From the NCBI GenBank assembly GCA_905479835.1, contig CAJQNZ010000040.1, forward strand, positions 1 through 42,904: a DNA stretch of 42,904 nucleotides, given 5' to 3'. Position numbers and translations under genes: made by a program. The stretch comes from an uncultured Flavobacteriaceae bacterium. GTDB taxonomy: Bacteria; Bacteroidota; Bacteroidia; Flavobacteriales; Flavobacteriaceae. This document shows positions 15,950 to 23,767 of this stretch, in pieces (positions within the stretch are counted from its first letter, which is position 1; each line of letters opens with the position of its first letter). A model generated the notes under the pieces. That model saw only the letters and a list, made by a program, of their open reading frames with translations. It did not search any database and was not told the origin of the DNA.

Positions 15950-18064
15950 TTACTTTAAAAATTGAAAAGAAATCAATGCAACAACATAAGCAATTGCGGT
16001 CATTCCAAACAATTGAATCATTGGCCATTTCCAACTATTGGTTTCCTTTTTTACAATAGCCAAAGTCGCCATACACTGCATTGCAAATGCATAAAACAAC
16101 AATAGTGATATTCCACTTGCAAGTGTAAATATTTTTTCACCATTCGGATACACTTCTGCGGCCATTTTTTGCTTGATTGTCCCTTCTTCTTCACCCGCAC
16201 TTCCTACGCTGTAAATTGTTGCTAAAGTACCAACAAAAACTTCTCGTGCGGCAAATGAAGTTACTAGTGCAATCCCAATTTTCCAATCATAACCTAAAGG
16301 TTTGATAACTGGTTCAATCGTTTTCCCAACAATACCAATATAAGAATGTTCTAATTTATAAGATGCAATTTTATCATCCAGTTCTAAAGTACTTAATTCC
16401 TGATTTACAACTTCTGATTTCACTATATTTTCAGCATCACTAAATTCTTTTCCAGGACCATAAGAAGCCAAAAACCACAATACTATTGAAATTGCTAAAA
16501 TTATTTTACCAGCATCTATAAGGAACGCTTTTGTCTTTTCAAAAACATTGATAAATACGTTTTTAAACATCGGAAGTTTATAATTGGGCATCTCAACAAC
16601 AAAGTAAGATTTGCTTTTTATCTTCAATACTTTGTTTAAAATATATGCCGAAATAATCGCTGCTGCAAAGCCTAACAGATATAAAAACATTAAGGTTAAA
16701 CCTTGCGCATTAAAAACTCCTAAAATTCTCTGATCTGGTATTACTAATGCAATCAAAATAGCATACACTGGTAATCTTGCTGAACAGGTTGTAAATGGTG
16801 TTACCAATATGGTTATCAATCTTTCTTTCCAACTCTCAATATTTCTTGTTGCCATAATTGCAGGAATGGCACATGCAGTTCCTGAAATAAGTGGCACAAC
16901 ACTCTTACCACTCAAGCCAAATCTTCGCATGATTCTATCCATAAGAAACACCACACGACTCATATAACCACTTTCTTCTAAGACTGAAATAAATAGAAAC
17001 AAAAAAGCGATTTGAGGAATAAAAATTACGATTCCTCCAAGTCCTGCAATGATTCCATCTACCAATAAATCTGTAAAAACTCCTCCAGGAAGTGTATGTC
17101 GTACCCAATCTCCTAATGACGCGAATGAACTATCAATAAAATCCATAGGTACACTACTCCAATCAAAAATTGCTTGAAATATCAACAATAAAACTCCAAA
17201 GAAAATCACATAACCAAATACTTTATGTGTTAAAACCTTATCCAATACACTCCGTAAATCTGTCGCTTTAGATTTATCAACTACATACCCTTTTTTAAGT
17301 GTATCATTAATGAATTTATAACGAGCTATTGTCTCTTTCTGCTGAAGTCTTTTTAATTCTGAATTTGATTTAGTAGCAAATGAAAAAGAAGTTTCGTCTT
17401 TCATTGGTTTTTTATCAATCTTTCCAAAATTTACATCTTGTGTGATAACCAACCATAATTTATATAAAGATTGATTAGGAAAAGCTTTTTTAAGCCTGTC
17501 AAAATATGTAACATCAATTAAAGAAGTGTCAAGACAAGCTTCTGATGAAATATTTTTATAGTCTTGTAATAAGGTTTTAATAGAGTCAATTCCATTTTTG
17601 GTACGAGAACTTACCAAGGCTATTTTTGTGTTTAATTCTTTTTCTAAAACAGGAATATCTATTGAAATACCTTTTCTCTTCATCCTGTCAGACATATTAA
17701 TTACAAGGATTGTAGGAATTTCTAATTCTTTAATCTGCGTAAATAAAAGTAAGTTTCTTTTTAAATTTTCAACATCAGAAACTACAATTGCAACATCTGG
17801 AAAATCATCACCGTTCTTGTTCATCAACAATTCTATCACAACGCTTTCATCAAGAGAGGATGCATTCAAACTATAGGTTCCAGGAAGGTCAATAATTTTG
17901 GCTTTACGATGTCTTGTAAGTTTACAGTAACCTATCTTTTTTTCAACCGTAATTCCAGGATAGTTCCCTACTTGTTGATTCAATCCTGTAAGATGATTGA
18001 ATACGGAGGTTTTTCCAGTATTAGGATTTCCAATTAATGCGACTTTTAGCATTTCAACACTCAT
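15950..18064 (-). CDS. feoB: Ferrous iron transport GTPase-permease FeoB
   Basis: 704 residues. The N-terminal G domain has G1 GNPNTGKTSVFNHLTG (about 12-27), the G2 region YPGITVEKK, G3 DLPGTYSL and G4 NMSD. A GDI-like helical linker follows (about 170-270). The permease part has two Gate repeats, with GSVVPLISGTACAIPAIMATR-type Cys (first Gate, about 385-410) and the CSARLPVYAILIAL segment. It imports Fe(II) across the inner membrane. It is translated 12 bases after feoA and followed by the Cys-rich partner, forming a three-gene feo unit. Confidence 0.97.
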   Translation of the reverse strand: MSVEMLKVALIGNPNTGKTSVFNHLTGLNQQVGNYPGITVEKKIGYCKLTRHRKAKIIDLPGTYSLNASSLDESVVIELLMNKNGDDFPDVAIVVSDVENLKRNLLLFTQIKELEIPTILVINMSDRMKRKGISIDIPVLEKELNTKIALVSSRTKNGIDSIKTLLQDYKNISSEACLDTSLIDVTYFDRLKKAFPNQSLYKLWLVITQDVNFGKIDKKPMKDETSFSFATKSNSELKRLQQKETIARYKFINDTLKKGYVVDKSKATDLRSVLDKVLTHKVFGYVIFFGVLLLIFQAIFDWSSVPMDFIDSSFASLGDWVRHTLPGGVFTDLLVDGIIAGLGGIVIFIPQIAFLFLFISVLEESGYMSRVVFLMDRIMRRFGLSGKSVVPLISGTACAIPAIMATRNIESWKERLITILVTPFTTCSARLPVYAILIALVIPDQRILGVFNAQGLTLMFLYLLGFAAAIISAYILNKVLKIKSKSYFVVEMPNYKLPMFKNVFINVFEKTKAFLIDAGKIILAISIVLWFLASYGPGKEFSDAENIVKSEVVNQELSTLELDDKIASYKLEHSYIGIVGKTIEPVIKPLGYDWKIGIALVTSFAAREVFVGTLATIYSVGSAGEEEGTIKQKMAAEVYPNGEKIFTLASGISLLLFYAFAMQCMATLAIVKKETNSWKWPMIQLFGMTAIAYVVALISFQFLK

Positions 18065-18076
18065 AATTGAATCTGA

Positions 18077-18304
18077 TTAACTTACTTTTTTAATTGAAAT
18101 ATGAATAGCCGTTTCTTTACGTATTGCAACATAACTATCATTAATATTGATATACAAGGGATCGTGAAAAGGTGCATATTGTACCAGCTCAACAAGATTT
18201 CCTGGCAAGCATCCCATTTCAATCAATTTTAATGGAATTAAATCAATATCAAATTCTTGAATAATTCCTTTTTCACCTTTTTTTAATGTTGCAATTGTAT
18301 GCAT
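18077..18304 (-). CDS. feoA: FeoA
   Basis: 75 residues, SH3-like fold: the family form TIATLKKGEKGIIQEF, LIPLKLIEMGCLPGNLVELV, then YININDSYVAIRKETAIHI. FeoA is a small cytosolic partner that supports FeoB function. First gene of the leftward feo operon, with an A/T palindrome in its promoter. Confidence 0.93.
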   Translation of the reverse strand: MHTIATLKKGEKGIIQEFDIDLIPLKLIEMGCLPGNLVELVQYAPFHDPLYININDSYVAIRKETAIHISIKKVS

Positions 18305-18329
18305 TAAAAGTAGTTTTTTAAGTAGAAAG

Positions 18330-18337
18330 CAAATATA
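18330..18337 (-). promoter_or_regulatory. -7 box TATATTTG for feoAB
   Basis: Minus-strand TAnnTTTG match 25 bases before the feoA ATG, directly next to the 19-base palindrome at 18341-18359. Confidence 0.5.
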
Positions 18338-18340
18338 CTA

Positions 18341-18359
18341 AATTAGAATCATTCTAATT
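18341..18359. promoter_or_regulatory. Perfect palindrome in the feo promoter, likely iron-responsive operator
   Basis: AATTAGAATCATTCTAATT is a perfect 9-1-9 inverted repeat in the spacer between the expected -33 and -7 elements of feoA. The inner TTAGAAT-C-ATTCTAA has the 7-1-7 form of Fur boxes and the TTAG/CTAA ends of DtxR-type sites. Repression by iron is inferred. Which regulator binds is open. Confidence 0.7.
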
Positions 18360-18370
18360 AGCAGAATTGA

Positions 18371-19051
18371 TTAGTTCTTAAGATATTCTTTTTGAAGTGT
18401 TTTAATATCTCCTATCAATCGTTCAATTTCTTGATCTAGTGTGCCATCATAATAGCCACGAATTTGTCTTTTCCTATCTACTAAAATAAAGTTTTCTGTA
18501 TGAATAAAATCCTGATCTCCACCGTCTCCCTCATCAACTACTGCAAAATAACTTTTTCTAGCCAACTCATAGATGTGTTTTTTATCGCCTGTAGTTATGT
18601 TCCATTTGCCATCAATAACTCCTTTGGTATTGGCATAATCTCGAAGTACAGAAACACTATCAATTTCTGGTGTAACAGAATGTGAAAGCAACATAACTGT
18701 AGAATCATTTTTAAATTCCTCTTGAACTTTTACCATATTATGAGTCATTATGGGACAAATGGTTGGGCATGTAGTAAAGAAAAAATCTGAAACATAAATT
18801 TTATCTTTATAGTCATCTTGAGTAATGATATCTCCATTTTGATTGATCAGAGAAAAATCTCCAATTTTATGATTGTTATTCACATGCAATAAAGATTGAT
18901 CTACCAATCGAGGATTTACATCCACTGGATTGTAAATACGTAATTTTTTTTCTGGTTTTAATATTGAATAAATTGAACTAATCATAAATACTGAGAAAAC
19001 AAGCATTATTATTGTTATTGGCAGTGATTTTTTAAAAAAGTTGAGATTCAT
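18371..19051 (-). CDS. SCO1/SenC-family copper chaperone
   Basis: 226 residues with an N-terminal membrane anchor (about 10-30) and a thioredoxin-like domain outside the membrane. The copper ligands are CPTIC (C94 and C98, in FFTTCPTICPIMTHNM) and the distal His H183 in DFIHTENFILVD. It delivers Cu to, or reduces, the CuA site of cytochrome c oxidase. It reads in the same direction as feoA, 66 bases upstream, but feoA has its own promoter and operator in the gap. Confidence 0.93.
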   Translation of the reverse strand: MNLNFFKKSLPITIIMLVFSVFMISSIYSILKPEKKLRIYNPVDVNPRLVDQSLLHVNNNHKIGDFSLINQNGDIITQDDYKDKIYVSDFFFTTCPTICPIMTHNMVKVQEEFKNDSTVMLLSHSVTPEIDSVSVLRDYANTKGVIDGKWNITTGDKKHIYELARKSYFAVVDEGDGGDQDFIHTENFILVDRKRQIRGYYDGTLDQEIERLIGDIKTLQKEYLKN

Positions 19052-19090
19052 TTAATATAACTTTAACCTATTACACATTTAAATAAAACA

Positions 19091-19210
19091 CGTCACTTAG
19101 AGTGAATTTTACAATTGAAATGAGTAAAATTTTTATCGAGAAGTAGAATGTTTAACTATTATTTTGTTCTCGATACAATTTTTCATTCTTCAAAATCACT
19201 CGAACTGACA
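19091..19210. repeat. Dispersed palindromic element, 120 bases
   Basis: Ends CGTCACTTAGAGTGA (19091-19105) and TCACTCGAACTGACA (19196-19210) are imperfect inverted repeats. The interior shares GTGAATTTTACAATTGAAATG-like and CTCGATACAATTTTT words with the 20821-20962 copy. It fills most of the 312-base gap between the sco and rseP genes; the rest of the gap is the rseP promoter and A/T-rich sequence. No ORF is present, so it is a non-autonomous MITE/REP-like element. Confidence 0.75.
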
Positions 19211-19356
19211 TTTTAAATTCATTTTAATCAAAAGACAAAAGATATCTTTTGTGCAAATTTACAACAAACGTCTTTTTTTATAAGCAATCACTACTAAAAG
19301 TTTGTTAAATCATTACCTTACTTTAAGTATCAGTTTTTAAACTCTATTTAAAACCG

Positions 19357-19364
19357 TACATTTG
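19357..19364 (+). promoter_or_regulatory. -7 box TACATTTG for rseP
   Basis: TAnnTTTG match 30 bases before ATG 19394. It covers the alternative GTG at 19364, which rules that GTG out as the start. Confidence 0.5.
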
Positions 19365-19393
19365 TGCGTTTTTTAAGACAATATAGCTACCAT

Positions 19394-20725
19394 ATGGAAA
19401 TATTAATAAAAGCATCACAATTTTTACTGAGTTTATCTTTACTGATTGTTTTACATGAGTTTGGTCATTATTTACCTGCAAAATTATTTAAAACAAGAGT
19501 AGAAAAATTCTATTTATTTTTCGATGCTTGGGGAAAGAAACTATTTAGTTTTACCAAAGGCGGAACGGAGTATGGAATCGGATGGTTACCACTAGGAGGA
19601 TACGTAAAAATCTCTGGAATGATTGATGAAAGTATGGATACTGAGCAGATGAAATTGCCTGCTCAACCATGGGAATTCAGGTCAAAACCTGCATGGCAAC
19701 GATTGATTATTATGCTTGGTGGAGTAATTGTAAATTTTATTTTAGGATTTTTAATTTACATTATGATCTTCAATGTATGGGGAGAAAACTATGTAAAGAG
19801 TGAAGATGTAAAGTACGGAATGGGTGTTTCAAAAACTTTAGAAAATTATGGTTTTCAACAAGGGGACAAACTTCTAAAGGCTAATGGAAAAGTAATCGAA
19901 AATGCATTGGATATCAATCAAATGCTTTTAATGAGAAATGTTACACGAGTTGAAGTGCAACATCAAGATGGCTCAACGGAATTAATTCAACTTCCTGAAG
20001 ATATTGACATGGAATTATTTCAGTCTGTTGGAATGGATGCGATGTCGCCTCGTTTCCCATTTGTGTTAGACTCTGTTCTTGAAGGTTCTACTTCGGCTAT
20101 GGCTGGATTACTTAAGACTGATAAAATCATCTCGGTAAATGAAACCCCAATTAATTACTGGTCAGATGTAACTTATGGAATTCAAAACGCAAAAGAATCT
20201 GCTTCTATTAAAGTAGAAAGAGATGGTGAAATACTAGATTTAGACGTTGCAATTGGAGAAAGAGGAAAAATAGGAATTGCGCCTAAATTAACAGACAAAG
20301 ATTATATTACGATGAGTCATCGTGAATTTTCAATAGGAGAGAGTATTCCTAAAGGTATCTCGGAAGCATATTGGAAATTACGTGATATTGTAGTCCAATT
20401 TAAATTTGTATTCACTTCAAAAGGCGCTTCAAGTCTGGGTGGATTTATAGCCATTGGAAATATTTTTCCTGCTAGTTGGAGTTGGCCAGCATTCTGGAGT
20501 ATTACGGCATTCTTATCGTTGATGCTTGGATTTATGAATCTATTACCGATTCCAGCATTAGACGGAGGACATGTAGTATTCACATTATGGGAAATGATTA
20601 CTGGAAGAAAACCAAGTGATAAGTTTTTAGAACACGCACAAGTTGTAGGGTTTATTTTATTGATGGGACTCCTACTGTTTGCCAATGGTAATGATGTTTA
20701 TAAATGGATTACAGGGCAGTTGTAA
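19394..20725 (+). CDS. rseP: RIP/site-2 metalloprotease RseP
   Basis: 443 residues from ATG 19394; the longer GTG version begins inside the promoter box. The zinc site HEFGH is at residues 21-25 in the first helix and the third metal ligand motif is NLLPIPALDGGH near 385. Two PDZ-like regions lie between (about 110-290). It cuts membrane-spanning segments of anti-sigma factors or other substrates, and also cleared signal peptides in some bacteria. Monocistronic, with its own terminator. Confidence 0.95.
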   Translation: MEILIKASQFLLSLSLLIVLHEFGHYLPAKLFKTRVEKFYLFFDAWGKKLFSFTKGGTEYGIGWLPLGGYVKISGMIDESMDTEQMKLPAQPWEFRSKPAWQRLIIMLGGVIVNFILGFLIYIMIFNVWGENYVKSEDVKYGMGVSKTLENYGFQQGDKLLKANGKVIENALDINQMLLMRNVTRVEVQHQDGSTELIQLPEDIDMELFQSVGMDAMSPRFPFVLDSVLEGSTSAMAGLLKTDKIISVNETPINYWSDVTYGIQNAKESASIKVERDGEILDLDVAIGERGKIGIAPKLTDKDYITMSHREFSIGESIPKGISEAYWKLRDIVVQFKFVFTSKGASSLGGFIAIGNIFPASWSWPAFWSITAFLSLMLGFMNLLPIPALDGGHVVFTLWEMITGRKPSDKFLEHAQVVGFILLMGLLLFANGNDVYKWITGQL

Positions 20726-20744
20726 CTTTTTTAAAGAACTAACT

Positions 20745-20784
20745 AAAAAGGGAGATTTATCTGTTGATAAATCTCCCTTTTTTT
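20745..20784. terminator. Strong terminator after rseP
   Basis: AAAAAGGGAGATTTAT (20745-20760), loop CTGTTG, ATAAATCTCCCTTTTTTT (20767-20784). The 16-base stem is perfect and has poly-A/poly-T on both sides. Confidence 0.9.
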
Positions 20785-20820
20785 ATAATGATCTTTAGTT
20801 ATTCTCATTTTGATAAATTC

Positions 20821-20962
20821 TGTCAATTCGAGTGAGTTTTACGATTGAAGTGAGTGGAATTTATACTTCCGTTTCGCTCAACAGAACTATCGATAATAAG
20901 AATCTTTGTCGCTTAATTAGTTTTCGACACAGTTTTTTAAGAAAAAATTACTCGAACTGACA
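20821..20962. repeat. Dispersed palindromic element, 142 bases
   Basis: Ends TGTCAATTCGAGTGA (20821-20835) and TTACTCGAACTGACA (20948-20962) are near-perfect inverted repeats. Homologous to 19091-19210 at both ends and in part of the interior (GTTTTACGATTGAAGTGAGTG, TTTTCGACACAG). Lies between the rseP terminator and the stop of the leftward TonB receptor. Confidence 0.8.
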
Positions 20963-21002
20963 TTTTGAACTTTGAATCAAATTCAGATTGACAATACATA
21001 CA

Positions 21003-22820
21003 TTACATACGATACCTCAATCCAAATAAGATGTTACTTGGAGGCATTGGCACAAACCCAGATTCTATGTATTCTGCATTAAAAATATTGTTCGCAGTCA
21101 CTGTAAAACTGAATTTATTAACGTCTACAATTACAGAAACATCCCAAACATTATAACTTGTTCCTATAGTTCGTTCTGCATGTCTGTAAATAATATTTTG
21201 TCGTACATTTTTAAAGAATTGAGAACTAAAACGTGTAATAAATTGATGCTTTAATGTATTTAAAGAATACCTCGATAAGTCTTTATTTTGGTTTAAAATA
21301 TCATCCTCTAAATAAGAATATCCCAAAGCCAACGTTTGATTAAAACTACTTGCTTTAAAAGTATAAGAACCGTCAACTTCCAATCCTTTTGTCGTTACTT
21401 CAGCAATGTTTGTTGCTGTAAAAACACTCTCATCAGTGTCTGTACGTATATAATCGATTAAGTTTTTAGAGTTTCTATTAAACAAAGCAATTGTTGCCGA
21501 AAAATTCTCTTTATTATATTTAAAACCAATCTCTTGAGCAAATGCCTCTTCTGGCTCCAAATTTTCATTTCCAGTAGTTACAGGATCGCTGTAAAACAAA
21601 TCTGTATAAGTTGGAATTCTATAGGTAATCCCAAGGTTTCCGTATGCCTTTAAGTTCTCTGATAGTTCAATACCAACATCTAAACCTGGAAAAGCGTGAA
21701 ATTTAAAATCAGAAAAATACGTAACTGCAACTCCTGGAGTAACATCAACATTTTCGCCAATCTTAAACCGATGTTCTAAAAACAAATTTGCCATCGTTCT
21801 ATCTCTCTCTCCCAAATTATTACTGCTAATCGATACCTTAGAAACATCTAGACCAAAACCTGTAATACCAAGATTAGAAGTATACGATGCGTTTGTTTCT
21901 ACTCCTATTTTATTTGTAATGTGAAGGTTTCTGTAAAAGCTTGGGTCGTCTCTTCTCAATAAAAAAATATCTTGACCTCTTTTCCAATAAATGGTCGGTT
22001 TTATTTTAAACTTTTCTGTTTTAAAAGTGGTTGAAACTCCTACTAAACTGTTTTGTGTTTCTTCATATTCGTGAAAAGTAGTATTGGTCGTGTAAAAATT
22101 TTCTGCACCAAATTTCTTGTCGTGAAAAGTAGCAATCATTTCTATAGGTTGTTTTGACTTATTGAAAACACCTTTTAAGAAATAATTGGTATTGTTATAA
22201 TCAGAATTGGTACGGTAACCATCAGAAGTTAAAGCGCCAACATGTGCAATAATTGATGAGTTTTCAAATTCTTTTCCTACAGTAACAGATCCATTTAATT
22301 GACCAAAAGAGCCTGTCTCAACATTAGCAGAAACGGTATTCTCTAAGTTGTTTTTAGTAACAATGTTTATCGCTCCAGTAAATGCATTTTGTCCAAATAC
22401 TCTTGCTGCTGGTCCTTTTATGATTTCTATTCGTTCTATAACTTCTATTGGCAAGGCTGCATTCATGGTGTGATGACCTGTCTGTGAATCATCCATTTTT
22501 ACGCCATCGATCAATAATAATGTTTGATCAAAACCTCCACCTCTTATGTATAAATCTGCTTGACTTCCTGCAGTTCCCCTCCTTCTTATATCTACACCTG
22601 CAACATTTTGTAATAAATCCGCAACATTGGTTGCTCCATTTTGTTGGATTTCAGCAGAAGTAATTACTGAAATTGTACGAGAATTTTCTTTGAAAGGTAA
22701 GTCTATTCTACTTGAAGTAATGACAACAGAGTCTAATTTTTCTATCTTTTCTTCTTGTGAAAAGGAGTAACTCGTTAACAACAGAGTTAATAGTAGTAGT
22801 ATTTTTATTTTAGCGTCCAT
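21003..22820 (-). CDS. TonB-dependent outer-membrane receptor (BtuB/CirA-like)
   Basis: 605 residues, smaller than the SusC type and without a carboxypeptidase-like N-terminus. Signal peptide 1-21 (LLLTSYSFSQ). A TonB-box-like LDSVVITSS is followed by the plug domain (about 45-155; TNVADLLQNVAGVDIRRRG, YIRGGGFDQTLLLIDGVKMDDSQTGHH.., IEIIKGPAARVFGQNAFTGAINI). The 22-strand barrel ends in ILFGLRYRM with the aromatic-containing last strand. It resembles receptors for vitamin B12 or siderophores. I see no cobalamin riboswitch in the 188-base leader region, so the ligand stays open. Divergent from the DUF2975 gene. Confidence 0.9.
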   Translation of the reverse strand: MDAKIKILLLLTLLLTSYSFSQEEKIEKLDSVVITSSRIDLPFKENSRTISVITSAEIQQNGATNVADLLQNVAGVDIRRRGTAGSQADLYIRGGGFDQTLLLIDGVKMDDSQTGHHTMNAALPIEVIERIEIIKGPAARVFGQNAFTGAINIVTKNNLENTVSANVETGSFGQLNGSVTVGKEFENSSIIAHVGALTSDGYRTNSDYNNTNYFLKGVFNKSKQPIEMIATFHDKKFGAENFYTTNTTFHEYEETQNSLVGVSTTFKTEKFKIKPTIYWKRGQDIFLLRRDDPSFYRNLHITNKIGVETNASYTSNLGITGFGLDVSKVSISSNNLGERDRTMANLFLEHRFKIGENVDVTPGVAVTYFSDFKFHAFPGLDVGIELSENLKAYGNLGITYRIPTYTDLFYSDPVTTGNENLEPEEAFAQEIGFKYNKENFSATIALFNRNSKNLIDYIRTDTDESVFTATNIAEVTTKGLEVDGSYTFKASSFNQTLALGYSYLEDDILNQNKDLSRYSLNTLKHQFITRFSSQFFKNVRQNIIYRHAERTIGTSYNVWDVSVIVDVNKFSFTVTANNIFNAEYIESGFVPMPPSNILFGLRYRM

Positions 22821-22839
22821 CTTTTATTATTTGATGCTG

Positions 22840-22847
22840 CAAAAATA
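22840..22847 (-). promoter_or_regulatory. -7 box TATTTTTG for the TonB receptor gene
   Basis: Minus-strand TAnnTTTG match 19 bases before the ATG, next to the first CAGTGTAGTAAA copy. Confidence 0.45.
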
Positions 22848-22855
22848 GTTAAACA

Positions 22856-22998
22856 CAGTGTAGTAAAACACTAAAGTTAACCTTATTTATAAGGTTATCT
22901 ATTTATTATTAATCAATATCATTTTTAAAAAATTATCTTTTTTTAATACTTTATTATTATTTATCAATAATTTATTTATATGTTTGCAGTGTAGTAAA
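22856..22998. promoter_or_regulatory. Divergent regulatory region with paired CAGTGTAGTAAA motifs and a hairpin
   Basis: CAGTGTAGTAAA occurs at 22856-22867 and 22987-22998, each beside one of the two divergent -7 boxes. Between them lies a perfect palindrome TAACCTTA-TTTA-TAAGGTTA (22878-22897). The first copy is also part of AGTGT..ACACT. The layout suggests one regulator acting on both the TonB receptor and the DUF2975/XRE genes. Confidence 0.5.
22979..22986 (+). promoter_or_regulatory. -7 box TATGTTTG for the DUF2975 gene
   Basis: TAnnTTTG match 22 bases before ATG 23009. The second CAGTGTAGTAAA begins at the next base. Confidence 0.5.
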
Positions 22999-23008
22999 CA
23001 ATATAGTT

Positions 23009-23530
23009 ATGAAATCAAACACAGAAAAACTACTTAAATTTATACATATACTTGCTTGGATTGTACTTATAGGATTATTAATTAAAGTAGGAACTCTTAT
23101 TACAACATATTTTATAAGTATAGGTAAAGAAGATCTTTCTAAAAATTTATTTGGCGCTTTAGACTTGTCTGATTATTATAGCCACAGTTTTTATCAATAC
23201 TCTTTGATTGTAGGTTATAAGGTAATTGTATTTGCTATCGAAGCATATATTGCCTACTTAATCACAAAACTACTGAGTACATTGAATTTAGAAAAACCTT
23301 TCAATTCTCAAGTCTATAAATTAATGCAACAAATAAGTTATAGTATTTTTTATTTATGGATTGTTGCAATGGTACATAATACTCATGTACAATTTTTAGG
23401 AAAACGATATGATTTCCCAATGGAATTATTCTCTAGCGATTTTATTTTTCTTGCAGGAATCATCTTTATTTTCGCGCAAATTGTAAAAAGAGGTATTGAA
23501 CTACAATCTGAAAACGAATTAACAATATAG
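23009..23530 (+). CDS. DUF2975-type integral membrane protein
   Basis: 173 residues with four hydrophobic helices (about 12-32, 65-90, 108-128, 140-160). The overall form and the strictly coupled small XRE regulator three bases downstream match the DUF2975/XRE pair common in Firmicutes and Bacteroidetes. No catalytic motif is visible. Function is unknown; sensing or regulatory-partner roles for such pairs are guesses. Confidence 0.8.
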   Translation: MKSNTEKLLKFIHILAWIVLIGLLIKVGTLITTYFISIGKEDLSKNLFGALDLSDYYSHSFYQYSLIVGYKVIVFAIEAYIAYLITKLLSTLNLEKPFNSQVYKLMQQISYSIFYLWIVAMVHNTHVQFLGKRYDFPMELFSSDFIFLAGIIFIFAQIVKRGIELQSENELTI

Positions 23531-23532
23531 TT

Positions 23533-23739
23533 ATGGCAATAATTGTAAATCTTGATGTGATGCTTGCCAAACGCAAAATGAAAAGTAAAGACTTGGCAGA
23601 AATTATTGGAATTACCACTGCCAATCTTTCTATTTTAAAATCTGGAAAAGCAAAAGCAGTTCGTTTTTCTACCTTAGAATCAATCTGTAAGGCATTAGAT
23701 TGTCAACCTTCAGATATTTTAGAATATGCAGAAGATTAA
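23533..23739 (+). CDS. XRE/Cro-family small transcriptional regulator
   Basis: 68 residues, essentially one helix-turn-helix: MLAKRKMKSKDLAEIIGITT, ANLSILKSGKAKAVRFSTL, then LESICKALDCQPSDILEY. This is the YozG-like type that travels with DUF2975. Start 3 bases after the DUF2975 stop, so the genes are translationally linked. A plausible reader of the CAGTGTAGTAAA motifs upstream. Confidence 0.92.
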   Translation: MAIIVNLDVMLAKRKMKSKDLAEIIGITTANLSILKSGKAKAVRFSTLESICKALDCQPSDILEYAED

Positions 23740-23767
23740 ATATTGATTTTCTTGTACCTTTACGGAT

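Noticed and set aside
19364-19393. GTG start extending RseP by ten residues
   Set aside because: The GTG overlaps the TACATTTG promoter box, so it would lie upstream of transcription. The ATG at 19394 gives the standard HEFGH spacing.
22821-23008. Cobalamin riboswitch for the BtuB-like receptor
   Set aside because: The leader is short and very A/T-rich, and I see no B12-box-like conserved core. The only clear structures are the CAGTGTAGTAAA repeats and one hairpin.
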